DNA of 64,000 nt. It comes from Spirodela intermedia. Taxonomy: Eukaryota; Streptophyta; Magnoliopsida; Alismatales; Araceae. Made by a program: the position numbers and the translations under genes. Location: the NCBI GenBank assembly GCA_902729315.2, contig LR746264.1:5791878-5855877 (forward strand), in the 5' to 3' direction. The notes below the pieces were generated by a model. The model worked only from the letters and a program-made list of their open reading frames with translations, did no database searches and had not been told where the DNA came from. Below are positions 1 through 11,900 of the stretch, piece by piece; position 1 is the stretch's first letter, and each line of letters starts with the position of its first letter.

Positions 1-1082
1 CGCCACCTCTTCCATGGTTATGGTTTCCGCCGCCCCCGTCGCAGCCACCTTTCTTTCCAGCACCCCCATTTTTCGTCTCCTGACCACCCGTCGGCGCGGC
101 CGCCTTGGGCTGCGGATTCCCGTCCCCGCCACCTTTCTTACCGTTGTGGAGGTGGTTCTGGATGTTCCCGCCGCCGCATTTCTTCTCGGCCCCCATGAAA
201 GGAGGGCCGCCGTTCATGGCCTTCATCTTGACGTTCTTAATGTCATCCTCGAAATCATCTTCGAAGCAGTCCAAGTCGTCGAAGTCGTCGTCGTAGTCGT
301 CATCGTCAAACTCGTCGTCGTAGTCGCTGCCCTCCTCCACCGGCTCGCTGAACTTCACCGTCTTCTGGTTCTTGCCAAACGGCATCTTGAGGTCCTTGAG
401 CTGGGGGAAGTTCAGATCCTTGAACCCCTTCATGATGTTGTGGTGGTGCTGCTGAGGCGGCGGCTGCAGCTGCTGTTGCGGCGGTGGCTGGCCCTTCTGA
501 TTATTCCCTCCACCTCCCCCGCCATTAGCGGGCTTGCCGTTGTCCTTCTGCCCTCCTTTCCCATTGCCCAGCTGCATCTTATGGAACTGGTTATTGAGCT
601 GATTGATGTTGCTGCTGGGAACCTTCGGAGCGATGAGCTCCGCTGGCTTCCCGGCCTTGCTGAGCTTCTTGATGAGGGTCGCCGCGTCGACATCGCCGGA
701 GACCGTCACCGTCCCCTTTTCCGCATCAATGACGGTGGTGTAGACGCCTGCAAATACAACCGATTGAGGAGGAGGGAGACGTAAAACAAATCTGCACAAC
801 GCCGGAAGATTTAGCGGAGATGTACCGTCGATCTTCTGGAGCAGCTTCTTCACCTTCTGCCTGCAGCCGTCGCAGTGTATGTTCACCTTCAGGATACAGG
901 TCTGCGGGGAGGAGACCACGGAAAATCAGAACAGAAAACGGGAATAGGAAGATAGTAAAGATGCTGAGGTTCGCAGGATGTGGGCGGCTTCCATGGCCGC
1001 CGGGCATCGAGGAAATTCAGCAGTCCGAGTAAAGAAGAAGCACCTGTATCTTCAGAACCTTGATATCCTCCTCCTTACTCAT
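1..1082 (-). CDS. Heavy-metal-associated isoprenylated plant protein (HIPP), 3'-truncated by window edge
   Basis: Three exons on the minus strand: 1082-1044, 901-826 and 747 to beyond base 1. Joined, they give at least 287 aa starting MSKEED. Residues about 10-75 form an HMA metal-binding domain: [11 protein letters not shown] carries the CxxC metal ligand pair, and [20 protein letters not shown] is the matching second half. After it come Gln/Pro-rich, Asp/Glu-rich (many DDD/YDD runs) and Gly/Asn/His-rich low-complexity stretches, as in the long HIPP proteins of the Arabidopsis HIPP32-34 type. The C-terminal CaaX isoprenylation box expected for the family lies off the window. Family role (known): cytosolic or membrane-linked metal chaperone or stress factor. 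The start is set by the short first exon [13 protein letters not shown] ending in CAG|GT. Introns are 142 and 78 bp. The exact member is not certain. Confidence 0.93.
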
Positions 1083-2557
1083 CCCTCCCGCGGTGCGTGA
1101 GCAGAACGAGGAGAGAGGAAGAGCGATCCTTGATGGGGACGGTGAGACAGAGGAGAGGGGGGAAGGGGGGCTGCTACGGAGAGCCTTCTCTTACCAGACG
1201 CTGAGCCGGTGGTCCTCGTCCTTGGGAGGGGAAGCCGAGTGGGAACTGCCGATGGCGGAAGAAGGGGGAGGGGAGGGAGGGGCGGGGAGGTGGCTTTTCC
1301 TTAATACAGAGTCTGGCCCGGCACTGGCCCTCGCAACCTTTTGCCCTTTATTCATTTACTTTCCGTTCTTATTCTTTCCTCTCTCTCTCTCTCTCTCCCC
1401 TCTTCCTCCCCTCCTCCTCGGCCTGTGTTTTTCTCCCATCGAGCTGGCGGCGTATATTAATTCACCGCAGACTTCTTTAGCTCTCTCTCTTTAGAGTTGT
1501 ACGCTTGTTAAGCTCTGCAACACACCGCATCCCTCTCTCGTTCTCTCTCCAGTACCTCACCTCTCTCTCTCTCTCTCACAACTTGCCGTCTCAACCTCTG
1601 TAACTCGCTGCAACAGTTCCCCCCTCTCTCTCTAGACATTGCCCTCGTTGGGCTCTGCAACCGGGGGCCCACTCTCTCCCTCTTCCTGTGTCTGTCTCCC
1701 TCTAGCCTGAACAGTTCACTGAAAAAAGAGGGGGAGACGGAGACGTGTCGCATTGCGGTAATAAAAATCCCGTCTTTTACGCAGCTCGCGGCCTCCCCCG
1801 CCCTCGTTCCGGTCGGCGCCGCATATTTACCGGGCAGCCACAACGAAGTTACAACACCCGCGGGTGACCCAGCCGAACGGAACGAGGAGCCCGTCACGCA
1901 GATCTTACCGTACACGTGGCCCCAGCCTTCCCCTCACGTTTGGAGGCGGCGGCGGGCAAGGAAGGCGTGGCGGAGCGAGCGAACTCGGCACCACGCCCAC
2001 GAGCGGGCTCACGAGCCCGGCGTGGGGCGGCGGCGGGCGGGGTGTGCGGTTTGGCGCGGTGCATGTTTCCCGTTGGCGCCATGAAAGTGCTAACCATGCC
2101 GAGCGGCGGCGGCGGCGGCTTCCTCGCGAAGCCGTAGACGGACAGATGGAGGGGTAGAGAGAGGGATGACGTGGGGGAGGTCTTGGTTTCGTCATTGGGA
2201 CATTTAATCACTAACTTTATCTGCAGGCCGGAACGCCGGAAGGGGGAACCCCCCCTTTGAACCGCTCTGCCCTTTGACTGATGTCAGTTCTGTTTTTAAT
2301 TCTTCTCGCCGACCACCGCCTCCTCTCAGCTTTCCGCTACCATTTGTAGGCCATATCGGCAATCAAATCGGCCGCGTCCCTCCGCTTGATGTTAACGGTT
2401 ACCCGACCTCTCTCTACCCTCTACCCCTCTCTCTCTCTCCCTCCACCGTCTTCGCAAAGAACTGCACTGACGGGCACGTGAAGCAAGAGGGGCCGTCTTC
2501 TCTCTCTTGGGGTTCAGTGAATGCAACGCCCTCGGTTCTACCGAGGCCCTGTTGACG

Positions 2558-2585
<28 letters not shown>
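2558..2585. repeat. (CT)14 microsatellite
   Basis: Pure CT dinucleotide run. Shorter imperfect CT/GA runs lie around it (about 1379-1400, 1560-1577, 2595-2640, 2770-2795, 2843-2860), all upstream of the HIPP start codon. Confidence 0.95.
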
Positions 2586-2589
<4 letters not shown>

Positions 2590-4020
2590 CATGCAGACTC
2601 TGCCTCTCTCTGCCTCTCTCTGTCTCTCTCTGTCTCTCCCCTCTCCGAGAGAGCAGTGATTCATTATTTGTTCGTCACACCCGCGGAGTATATTTAGAGA
2701 GAGATCGGAGATCATTCCCGTTCGCCGAGGCGTTTCGAATATACTACGCCCCCGAGGGTTCATCGGCGAGAGAGAAGAGAGAGAGAGAGAGAGCGCCTCA
2801 GCTGCAAGGTTGCCAGTGGCAAGGATGTCAACAAGTGCCCACCCTCTCTCTCTCTCTCCTAGTTCTTCTTGGTCAAACCATCTAGATAGCGCCTGGTAGG
2901 GTCTCCCCCTCCTGCCCTTCCCTCCCGTTCTGAAAAGCCTCTGACGCGCACAGCCACCTTCCTTCCCCCGCCAACAGGGGACACCCCCAGTGATCAACAG
3001 AAGCCCCCACCGCCACCGCGGCGGTCGTTGACCCCACGCCGGCCGCTGTCCCGTCCCCTCCCCCCACATGCCCAGTTAATTGAACACCCCCCCCCCCCCA
3101 CCCCTCCTGGCGGGACCGCATTCTCCGCGAGGAAAGCAGCTCCTGCCCGCCATGATCGCCGTGATCAAGAAAACCGACCGACCTCCGGGATGCAGCCATT
3201 GCGGCGGACTTTATGGCGGTGGCGGAATGCAGCCGCCGGAGGAATGCAACCCGATGACAGAATCGCCTCTCTAGCCAGCGAGGAAGAAGAAAGAAAGAAT
3301 GTGCGCCGGCGGAGCCCCTCCTGTACCCGCCGGCGACGGCGGCGGAGGAAGAAGACACGGCACAAGCGGCAGCAGCTGCAGAGGGACGGGAGGAGGACGT
3401 TCTGCTTCTTGGTACGTGCAGCGCGTCTCCCCCACCTCGCGGCCGCCCCCCTTATGGACGAAGGGGAATCTCTGACACTCCTCCCATATGTTTACAACGA
3501 AAACAGCAATATCTGTCCTCTTCCCATTCTCTCTCTATCTCTAGGGTATATCGTGTGGGTTGCGGAGACCGTCCGGCGCCGGATACTGCCGCCGGCGCCG
3601 GCGAGCAGCTTAAATGCGGACAGCGGCGAAGGCAGGAAGAAAGAAAGGGATGAGAGTCACGTCTCGTGTTGTCTCGTCTACTCTGCCCCTCTCCTCCCTT
3701 CCCCTTCCCCTCCCTCCCGGCGCGGAGGATATCCCGTCCTTCGGACAAGACGGGCGGTTCTGAAATTGGCAGACTTTTAGTCGGAGAAAAAGTCTGTTTT
3801 CTCTTTACCAATTTTAGAAACCGGAAACAACAAAAAATGCTTGTTTTTTATTTCATAAAACAAATGCACGTCGATAACCGTGATAAATGGAGTCATCAAC
3901 GTTGACCGGGGCTGATTAGGTCGGAGTGGCGGCGCCAGATTGGGCTCTGGAGAGAATGGTCCAAAGTCAACAACGTATTTGGGTCCCACTAAATTGAATA
4001 GCTGTTTTTCTGGTTTCTAG

Positions 4021-4144
4021 ACCGGCTCAGCCCACGTTTTTAGCAGGTTGGGCCCAACGCTGGGTACCGCTGTGAGGGATGCTGAATATGGGCCTCGTGT
4101 GTGATTCGGCCCAAGTGATTAGCCATAGCGGAATATTCGGCCCA
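4021..4144. promoter_or_regulatory. Cluster of GGCCCA/TGGGCC (site II-like) elements upstream of bHLH gene
   Basis: Four GGCCCA or TGGGCC cores occur within about 100 bp: a perfect palindrome GTTGGGCCCAAC at 4047-4058, then cores at 4089-4094, 4108-4113 and 4139-4144. Such elements are known TCP-binding site II motifs in plant promoters. The cluster sits about 300 bp before a CT/CA-rich tract that could lie in the 5' UTR. Whether it drives the bHLH gene is inference. Confidence 0.45.
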
Positions 4145-4458
4145 TATGTCCATTTTTAAAGGGATGAGGCCAGCTGAAGAGGCTGCTGATCAGGGAATGT
4201 AGACCGTTAGATCCAGATTGACTGGGTGGATTCTGCTTTTTCGGGGGTAGAGGCACGGTCGGAAGTCGCTTTAACGGTCCGAAGGGTGGGGGTATTTTGG
4301 GCATTTATCACAGCTTCTTCACGTCCTCGTCGCCTCGCATGGCAGTGGGCGTACGTACGTACGTACGAAGTGGCGCCTACTGCAGACTCCGCTCACCGGA
4401 AAGCCCAGGGGGTTGGTGGAAGGGGCTGACGGGGGCTTTTTCTAACCCATCTCTCCTT

Positions 4459-4497
4459 CTCTCTCTCTCTCTCTCTCTCTCTTACACACACACACAC
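4459..4497. repeat. Compound (CT)n-(AC)n microsatellite
   Basis: A CT run at about 4459-4482 is followed directly by an AC run at 4484-4497. It lies upstream of the bHLH coding region, in a place typical of plant 5' UTR pyrimidine tracts. Confidence 0.9.
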
Positions 4498-5627
4498 ATC
4501 AAGCGTCGAAGGAAGAGGCGGTGCTGGGTTGTTCTCTCCTTCCCTCCTTCGTGTAAGAAACACTAGAAGCTTGTCATCTTCCCTCTGCTTCTGTTCACTG
4601 TTCTTCACGACCCCTATGTGCGATTTTCCCTTTTTCACGTACGGTGGAGAGCTCCGGCTATCTGTGGGCGTAAGAATAAATAACCAGTGGTCTTGGGTTT
4701 CCTCCTCAACTGTCTCTCTACATGGGTTCTCCGTCTTTCTAAATTGTACCAGCTAGAACAGTTTTCGAGCACAGACACTAGAGGACGTAGAGATGGACTT
4801 TTTGCATGCGAGAAAGTCTCTGTGCGACATGTGATCTATCTACGCTGTTAATGGATGCGCCAGCCCTGGAGTCGCTGAAACCAAAGCAATGGCTGGCTTC
4901 GGGAACCTTCACCCCTTTTTTCCTCGTAACAGTTTCTGGATATTTTGTTTTCCAACGTTTAGGATCGGATCGAGGGACATTTTAGTGACGTCCGGTTCCT
5001 TCATTGCTGTTAAGAAGCCCGTAGGTCGGTTCCTGTATCACTTTCCTGTGCATCTCTATCATCTGGTATTCCTTGAAGAAAGGCTACGGAAGCTGATTCC
5101 CATTAGGTATTGTTTCAGACGGACGAACGGAGGGTAGAAGAAGGAGAAATAAGAGGGGGAAACATCCAGTAACCGATTTTACGGGATCATTTTCTCATTG
5201 CATGTAATTCACCCTTTTTTTTTCCAAAAGAAATTGAGTCCTCTTCGAGAGTGTCGATGAGCAGATCCAAAAACGGAAGAGCCCTGAAGATCACAACCTC
5301 AGGGCATAAGATAACGTGAATCTGGATTTTGGGTCGTCCAATAATCAGCACCGCCTAAGCAACTTCGTCCAGGATTGGCCCCAAGTGTCCTTTATTTTTG
5401 CTCAAATGTTACTCCACGATATTGACGTCCATCATTTTATTCTATTTTTTAATTCATGGGTTCTCATATTGTGAATGATTTCGAATACTTCTCTAGTTTT
5501 GTTATCTTTCCTCGCGTAAATTATTCATGGGTGTATTCTCACTTTCCGAGAACTTTGTTTATAATTCCCGCAACTTGGAAGGATCCGTGGTAAAATCCTT
5601 CAAAATGTTTCACTCTATTCAGACATT

Positions 5628-8602
5628 ATGGAAGGAAACAGCCAAGGAACGTTTAACCACTCAGAACCAGTCAGTTCTTCTGTAGCAGTGGACACTGAAT
5701 GCGTGTGCGAGCACGCCCTTGATGCTGCTGTGGACGAATTCGAAGCGCAGAAGAACAGCTTTGTTGCAGAATCTCTTCTGCCTTCTCCACTTTATGATCA
5801 ACCTTCCTGTGATGACGTTGATCTGCTTTCTGCCATCCCTCTACCACCAGATGGTATCCCGCAGGAGTTCATCGCAAAATATGGTTGTTGGAAGGCGGAC
5901 GATGATCCCGAGGGACCAGGGCATCCTCCGAGCAAAAGGCTGAAAAGGCCCCCGGTTTTCTCGGGTAATAATATACTCTAATGAATTCGATTTTTCGTGC
6001 AGTATCGGCATCTTCAGTTGAGTGCTAGTTGAATTTGTTTTCCAGAGTTTCACTGCCATGATCAAAGAGACATGTTGAGCTTGGAGGATTATTTAGTTTC
6101 ACTGGTAACGTTTCTCATCTCTTAGAATCGTTTCTGCTGATTTTGTTGTTTTGATCTGATTGTGATTCGTCGTTATATTTAACGTATTATCCATAAATAG
6201 GATAGATTCCACTGATTAATTTGGAGCGAATGAATTTTTTTCTTAAAAAATCTTATGTGAATTTTTAAAGCAACAGAATACAGTGGATGTGTGAATATTT
6301 TCATTTCATAAGAAGAATTAGCACGTGCGTAATTTTTTCCTTGTGGATGATATTTTCACAATGGCGTTCACCTTTTTGAATCATGTCTGCATCAATTAAT
6401 ATCTAACAGTGTCCATGTCCGGTGGAGGAACAGCTATATGAGGAAAGTTATAACGCCGCCGTACAGTCTGAAACAGCAGCAGTAACTGTCGCCGCACAAG
6501 GTCTTTGCTCCAAAGAATCCACCAGTTCAAATGCTATTGACAGCCGGGTAAGACTTAATACCCTGGAAAAACTGGGGCCCTGAAGCAGTAGCCTTGCTGC
6601 CATTAGAGTTGCCGCCTAATTGATGAACCTTCCAGATGTTCTCTTTGATGGAATTCTGAAGGGTTTCGAAAATTTTGTGAATTTTAATGATCGATTCGAC
6701 TGGATTTGCGAATGTTCCCTCTGTTTTCCTTGTCTGATGATGGGTTTTCTTCCATCAGCGGCGAAGGGCCAAGATTGCAGAAGGAATTAAAGCGTTAGAA
6801 GAGAGCACCCCGCAATCTGGAAAGGTTCACCTTGAACCGCGTTCTGTTTTCCGCCATTGTAGCTTTCGACTACAAGGAATCATCCTGCCTTGCTGTTTCT
6901 ATGTTAAATATCAACAGAAGATCTTGCAGAATCATAAACCGGAATGGTGGGATCGACCCACACGTCCCGGACACTGCGCTTGGTGATGGGCCAAGATGTT
7001 TTCTGGAGGTCTTACAGCTCCTTTACATTAGAAATGGGACCTCACCCTCCACATTCACGAAAACCCTAACATGGTAGAATGGGTACCCCAGCATCACACT
7101 AAATCGCGTCAGTAAGTCCTTATCTTACCTAAATTGTCTTAGCCGGTTGGCCCCTCGGTCGCAAAACCGCGAAAAAGTGGGACCCAGGCCAAATGTTTCT
7201 ACCCCCTCCACCCAGCCCAGGACTGCGGAAGAGAATAAATACTCACTAAACGAAGCATGGTACTTTTTACTTGATCTTTCTGCAAAACTCTTAATATTTT
7301 ATATGGTTACTGAATCTGATCGATTTTTCTCTAATGGCCTGAATCTCTGTTTATCGAGAGCGACGAATGAGGCTCACTCCATGACACGTGGGCAGATGCC
7401 TTTACCCCCTTCTCTTATAGCAAAGAAGAACATGGATACCCTCTGTCTGACTGAAATTATCTTCCATCTTTCAATATTTAGACCGGATTTGGCCACCTGT
7501 TTTTCCGTTTTTTTAATTATTTTAAGATTTTCTTGGCTCAATTCCTCATCATCAAATAGAGGATCTATTGGCTCTTGCTTTTGTTTCCTCACGTTCATAT
7601 CTGAGCTTGGTACACAGGGCACGAGAGAATCGGTGCTTGATGATGCGATCGACTACATCAAATACCTGAAATTGCAACTCCTGGCAAGTCACGTCCTACT
7701 TAAGCGATTTCTTTTCATATTCTTTAGAGCAATGGAAATTCGTATCACATGATTCAGTGGCTCATCGATTGTTTCAACTAGCTTCTGCTAGTTCGATCAA
7801 ATAGTATCCGGCCCAGGATATTGCGATTGATCTATTTGGATTAGTGTTTTTAGTGAAACGTGAGCCAACAAAATACATAGTCTCTTTCAAGCATCCTTTT
7901 CAATTGGGGTACTGTTTGCCGCCCAGAAATGAGTCAAAATCAGGAAACTCAGTTTAATGCCTGGCTCTTAGTTTAATGTTCCAACACTCCATATATACTT
8001 CGACAGAACGTGGAACATGAGCCGAGATAAGTACTTTTGACCTGATCTATTTCAACCGCCCTTCTGAGTTGACGAGAAATGAGCAAAAAGTAGAAAGCTC
8101 TGGATGTATTGTTGTCAGACAAGGGAGCGAGATTGCTTCCAATTGTGTCTTCCCTTAAATCCACCAAACCAACGTGGCATTTCAGCTCGCACTCGGCTCT
8201 GTATGACTTTGTGCATTCACATCTCTACCACGTATCATGCAGGCTCTGGGTCAAAGCCGCCTGGGTGGCGAGCCCATCCATCATCCCTTCGTTCATCTTG
8301 AGGTACCCATACATCTTCCTTCTCACAAAGACCTTCCCCCCCCCCTTTGCCCTAACCTTTGACAGTGACAACCCATCTCTAAGTTGAGGAGTCTTGAGAC
8401 GTTCCTGTTGGCCCTGCCTCCGCAGGGCTTCGGTCACTACATCCTCCACCAGCAGATGCGGACGGAGCCCCTGGAAGAGGTGATGGGCCATCTGATGGAG
8501 TCCAACCTGCCCACAGCGATCCGGTTGCTGGAGAGCAAGGGGCTCGAGTTGCTCCCCATCTCCTCCGCGGATATAATCCTCCGAGCTGGTACAGCATTGT
8601 AG
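5628..8602 (+). CDS. Atypical bHLH transcription factor (bHLH153/154-like)
   Basis: Seven exons join in frame: 5628-5964, 6046-6104, 6410-6547, 6759-6824, 7618-7683, 8243-8302 and 8426-8602, giving 300 aa. Residues about 178-222 are the basic-HLH part (RRRAKIAEGIKALEE, then a loop, then SVLDDAIDYIKYLKLQL). Next come SRLGGEP and a conserved tail GFGHYILHQQM...PLEEVMGHLMESN...LLESKGLELLPIS, typical of the small plant bHLH group annotated as ethylene-responsive or bHLH153-like (from memory). The N-terminal half is acidic and holds LLSAIPLPPDGIPQEFI and a KRLKRP basic patch. The basic region lacks the His-Glu-Arg E-box readout, so DNA binding may be weak or altered. Intron 5 (7684-8242) has a GC donor. 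The gene is convergent with the TVP38-like gene. Role in the nucleus by dimerisation is inferred from family. Confidence 0.88.
7684..8242 (+). other. GC-AG intron in bHLH gene
   Basis: The exon ends CTCCTG and the intron starts GCAAGT, which matches the extended donor consensus apart from C for T at +2. The acceptor is ATGCAG before GCTCTGGG. No GT donor nearby keeps the frame QLL-ALGQSRLGGE, which the family pattern supports. GC-AG introns are a known minor class spliced by the U2 spliceosome. Confidence 0.8.
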
Positions 8603-8806
8603 ACAGCCTTGGCTGAAGATCTCCCTAGGGGAGGTTGGGGGCTTCCATACTTAATCTATACTTTAATTACCGACATCGGATTATCTCTGGCTTAATGAGT
8701 GAATCTGAGAACATCACGGGACCTTCCATAAACTTTTGCTGATCTCTCTGTCTCTCTCTCTGTCGCTCTCTCTCTGCTTGTTCCGAAGCTGGGGAAGTCA
8801 ATGATA

Positions 8807-8812
8807 AATAAA
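8807..8812 (+). terminator. Poly(A) signal AATAAA, bHLH gene
   Basis: AATAAA lies 205 bases after the bHLH stop codon, after a CT-rich 3' UTR. The match is exact; use is inferred. Confidence 0.55.
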
Positions 8813-8856
8813 CGGGCAAAGTCGTCTAATATGAATCAATGGGGCGCACGACACGG

Positions 8857-8862
8857 TTTATT
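8857..8862 (-). terminator. Poly(A) signal AATAAA, TVP38-like gene
   Basis: Plus-strand TTTATT, read as AATAAA on the minus strand, 89 bases after the TVP38-like stop codon. It faces the bHLH signal only 44 bases away. Confidence 0.5.
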
Positions 8863-8950
8863 TCATTGCCACTTCTTTTCTTGTTGGGGGTGGGGGATTT
8901 GGGAGGGAGTGCTCCCCAGGAAACTTGGGTAGAATTTACAGGCTTAGGTT

Positions 8951-11900
8951 TTACTTTTCATGGGTGTCTACGGACGGATCGATCTTGATCACGAGCGGCT
9001 GGACCAGGTCGGCGGGTGTGTCGGAGACGATCGGCAGGTGGGGGCCGTCGTTGGCCCCGTTCTCGGCCAGCGCTTTCTCCAGGGCAGCCTTGGCGACCTT
9101 GGTCACGCAGACCATCAAGACGGCTGCAAGTGTGAAGGGCAGGCGGGCATTAATGGCGAACTCAGATTTCCATCGCATATTTGGCACAATCTGGGATACT
9201 AAATGGTGATTTTGGGGAGAAGAAATGTTCTAGGAGCATTCGGCCCGAGGATATAAGACATGAGGGATCAATGAAATCATATGGATATTGGAGGGGGATG
9301 GGGAGCGGGGGGGGGGTTTACTCACCAGATACAACAAGTCCAGCTATAATAATTATCTGCACGCACAAGGAAGAAATGTAAGCATAATGCAGACATCCCA
9401 ATGCAAATGCACTAAAACAAATCTCAACAAGCAAGCAGTTGTTTTAAAATGGTGGTCCCTTATTTCGTTGAAAAGTATTATGACATCAGTACCCAAAAGC
9501 TACAACGCAAAGCCCATAAAGAAGGGGGAAACATTCAGTAAAATGAGGGGAAATAAGCTTCTTAATGGAGATGATGGGCGTGCCATTAATGTGAAACTTG
9601 CAAGAGCATTCACACAGTTCAACGGAGGAATAAACCTGTCTTCTGGAAGTTTTGAACCGAAAAATGGATTCCATCAGCATTTTAAGTCAGAATGTCAGCT
9701 CGAGATGTTCTGCAGTCACTGTGATGATGCCCGTTCATTAATCTAGAACGCAAGAACAGAAGAGATGTTTTTTCGGGAAAGATCATCGAGACTATCCTAA
9801 CCAGATACAATTATCACACCATAAAGTATTCAACTTGATTGATGGAAAAAAGGTGGAACTGGATTTGAAATGATGAAACTACCCCCGACAAATTGGCAAT
9901 ATCTGCTGTTATGTTCGAGTTAAGATTCTCATTGTGGCAAAACTAGCTCTCATTCGTGCTTACGCTTGACATATATCAGATGATCCAGATCATTATCTCC
10001 TGAACTCTCACAAGGGGACTATACACAAGTGCACAGAACTAATTCTGCATTATTATTTATTTATTTACTTACTTTACTTTTGCCGGTTCTTCAAATATGG
10101 GAGTATAAATGATCTTAATTGCAATCGATTTGCCACGGCACAATACTTTTACAAAGAAAGCTTCTCCACCGCATTGAGATTTGAAAATAGACCATTCTTG
10201 GGCTTGAGAAAAACGCTTCGCAACAACACAACACACTATCCTAATCATAGAGAACCCAAAACACTGATGAACCATCAGATAATGTTACCTGGAAATTTCA
10301 GCCGACATGTATAAATAAATTATATTGAGTATTTCTAATATAAAGGAGACAGGCTAAAGTGATGTACAAACTACTTTTCTTTCATACTGCACTCTATCCT
10401 AGTCATCCTATAGAACGAAGAATCTGTTTCCATATTCTCCTCTTGGAATTAACCAAAATTGCTTCTGAGGATCATTCTCTCTTCAACTTAAATTATCACG
10501 ACTAAAATTTTCCACAGAAGAAAATCTCCAAAACTTTGGTTACACTTCTATAATTCGTGCATCCGTCCAAGGAGGATCCATAGATGGTCACTAAACTACC
10601 TTTATAACTTTCTCACACAGTCATAATTCAGAGAAAAGCTTGGGTCTTAGTTTAATCGTTTAAGAATAGTCAGACAAACGAGGATTTCTACAAAATACTG
10701 TCGTCTTAACAAGCATGACCTCATTCTTAAATGTGCAAATTCATATAGTATGCGAGCATTCACAAACTGCATTGGCCAACCATTGGTTGTCGGACTATTT
10801 TCCTTGCTTTCTTCTTCAGATGAGTCTTACAATAATTTTGTGGGTCAAGTGCTCTTTCTAATAGTTTCCATTTTGTAAGCGCCACTCTCATGAATCTATT
10901 CATGCACTTCTCGTCTCTCTTGATTCTCAACCTCCCAGAAAATGACTATGAGAAAACCTATATGTGGTTGTGCTCCCAAGCTATGATTGATCTGAGCATC
11001 CAAGATGGGATGCTGACTCAAAGGGAAAGCATCAATAGACATGCTGCATTTAACCCCAGGGAAGGCAAAAACAGCAAAAAAACACGTCACAAAATTTTGA
11101 AGCAGAGATATGAAATACAAGGAGAATTTATTCATAGCAAATCAGACGAGATTGATAAAAATCCAGTGCAGCATCTAACTAGAGTTGGCGAAGGGAGATC
11201 ACCCAACGAGTGGTTGAAAATTCACTCCATCCATGCGTCACATCAGAAAGATCCTTTAAAGTTGTTCCAATGTACACCAAAGCAAGTGTGATTGGCTGCA
11301 ACAGAAGAGAATCAGTTACATCAGCATTTTTAATAGAAAAAGGAACTTAAGATGAAACATAACTCGTAAAGGCCTTCAATGTGCAAAAACCTATCGTAAC
11401 AAACGAAATTGGTTACCCAAACAATGAACCTCATGAACAAATGGGAGGCAAAAGTTGCAAAAATAAACATTACACACGAAGCGAGCCATCAATGTGCAAA
11501 AGAATTCCGAAAAACAAACGTGAAAAAGATTCCAAGCTGTAATCAACTATCTTTTTCACAAAACTGTGCCTTCATGAATCGGTACTCAATTACGCCCAAG
11601 GATGACAATCTTTCGAATAAGCTGCAGCAGCGAGTGCAGAATAAACACCAGCAGCTGCTTTCTCAGAAACATTTATCCTCACTTTCTGAATGAAATATGT
11701 CGGCCAGTCTTTTCATAATAATTTTGGTCCAAGAGGAAGTAAGGTCATAAAGTGAGGCATCCTGTCAACTTCCTGAAGTAAGAAATATTGAGAGAAAGCA
11801 GAAAGCGACAGGTACACAAAAAATTGCATGATATGTCGAAATTCTTACCATCATTCCCAACCAAGATGCCATCATGTATTCTCCAATCCCAATAGGGGTC

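Larger units (their letters stand above)
1083..5627. other. Divergent intergenic region between HIPP and bHLH genes
   Basis: A 4.5-kb region between two gene starts that point away from each other. It is GC-rich near the HIPP gene, with many CT/GA tracts, a poly-C run near 3088-3100 and a CGTA tract near 4351-4367. It becomes AT-richer after about 4600. The open frames here are low-complexity (Arg/Ser/Pro-rich) and match no family, so I call no gene. It must hold the 5' UTRs and promoters of both neighbours. A splice acceptor-like CTATTCAG ends at 5622, five bases before the bHLH ATG, which suggests a 5' UTR intron in that gene. Confidence 0.6.

Noticed and set aside
14-784. 256-aa plus-strand open frame rich in Val/Leu
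   Set aside because: It is exactly antisense to the HIPP exon; the minus frame carries the HMA domain.
3028-3780. 250-aa Arg/Ser/Pro-rich plus-strand frame upstream of HIPP
   Set aside because: Low-complexity, GC-driven, no family motif, and competing frames on the other strand are equally long.
7147-7752. 201-aa plus-strand frame in the bHLH gene
   Set aside because: Mostly intron sequence; only 7618-7683 is a real exon.
10890-11291. 133-aa plus-strand frame
   Set aside because: Antisense to a TVP38-like exon (11295-11203), whose minus frame has the conserved YIGTTLKDLSDVTHG.
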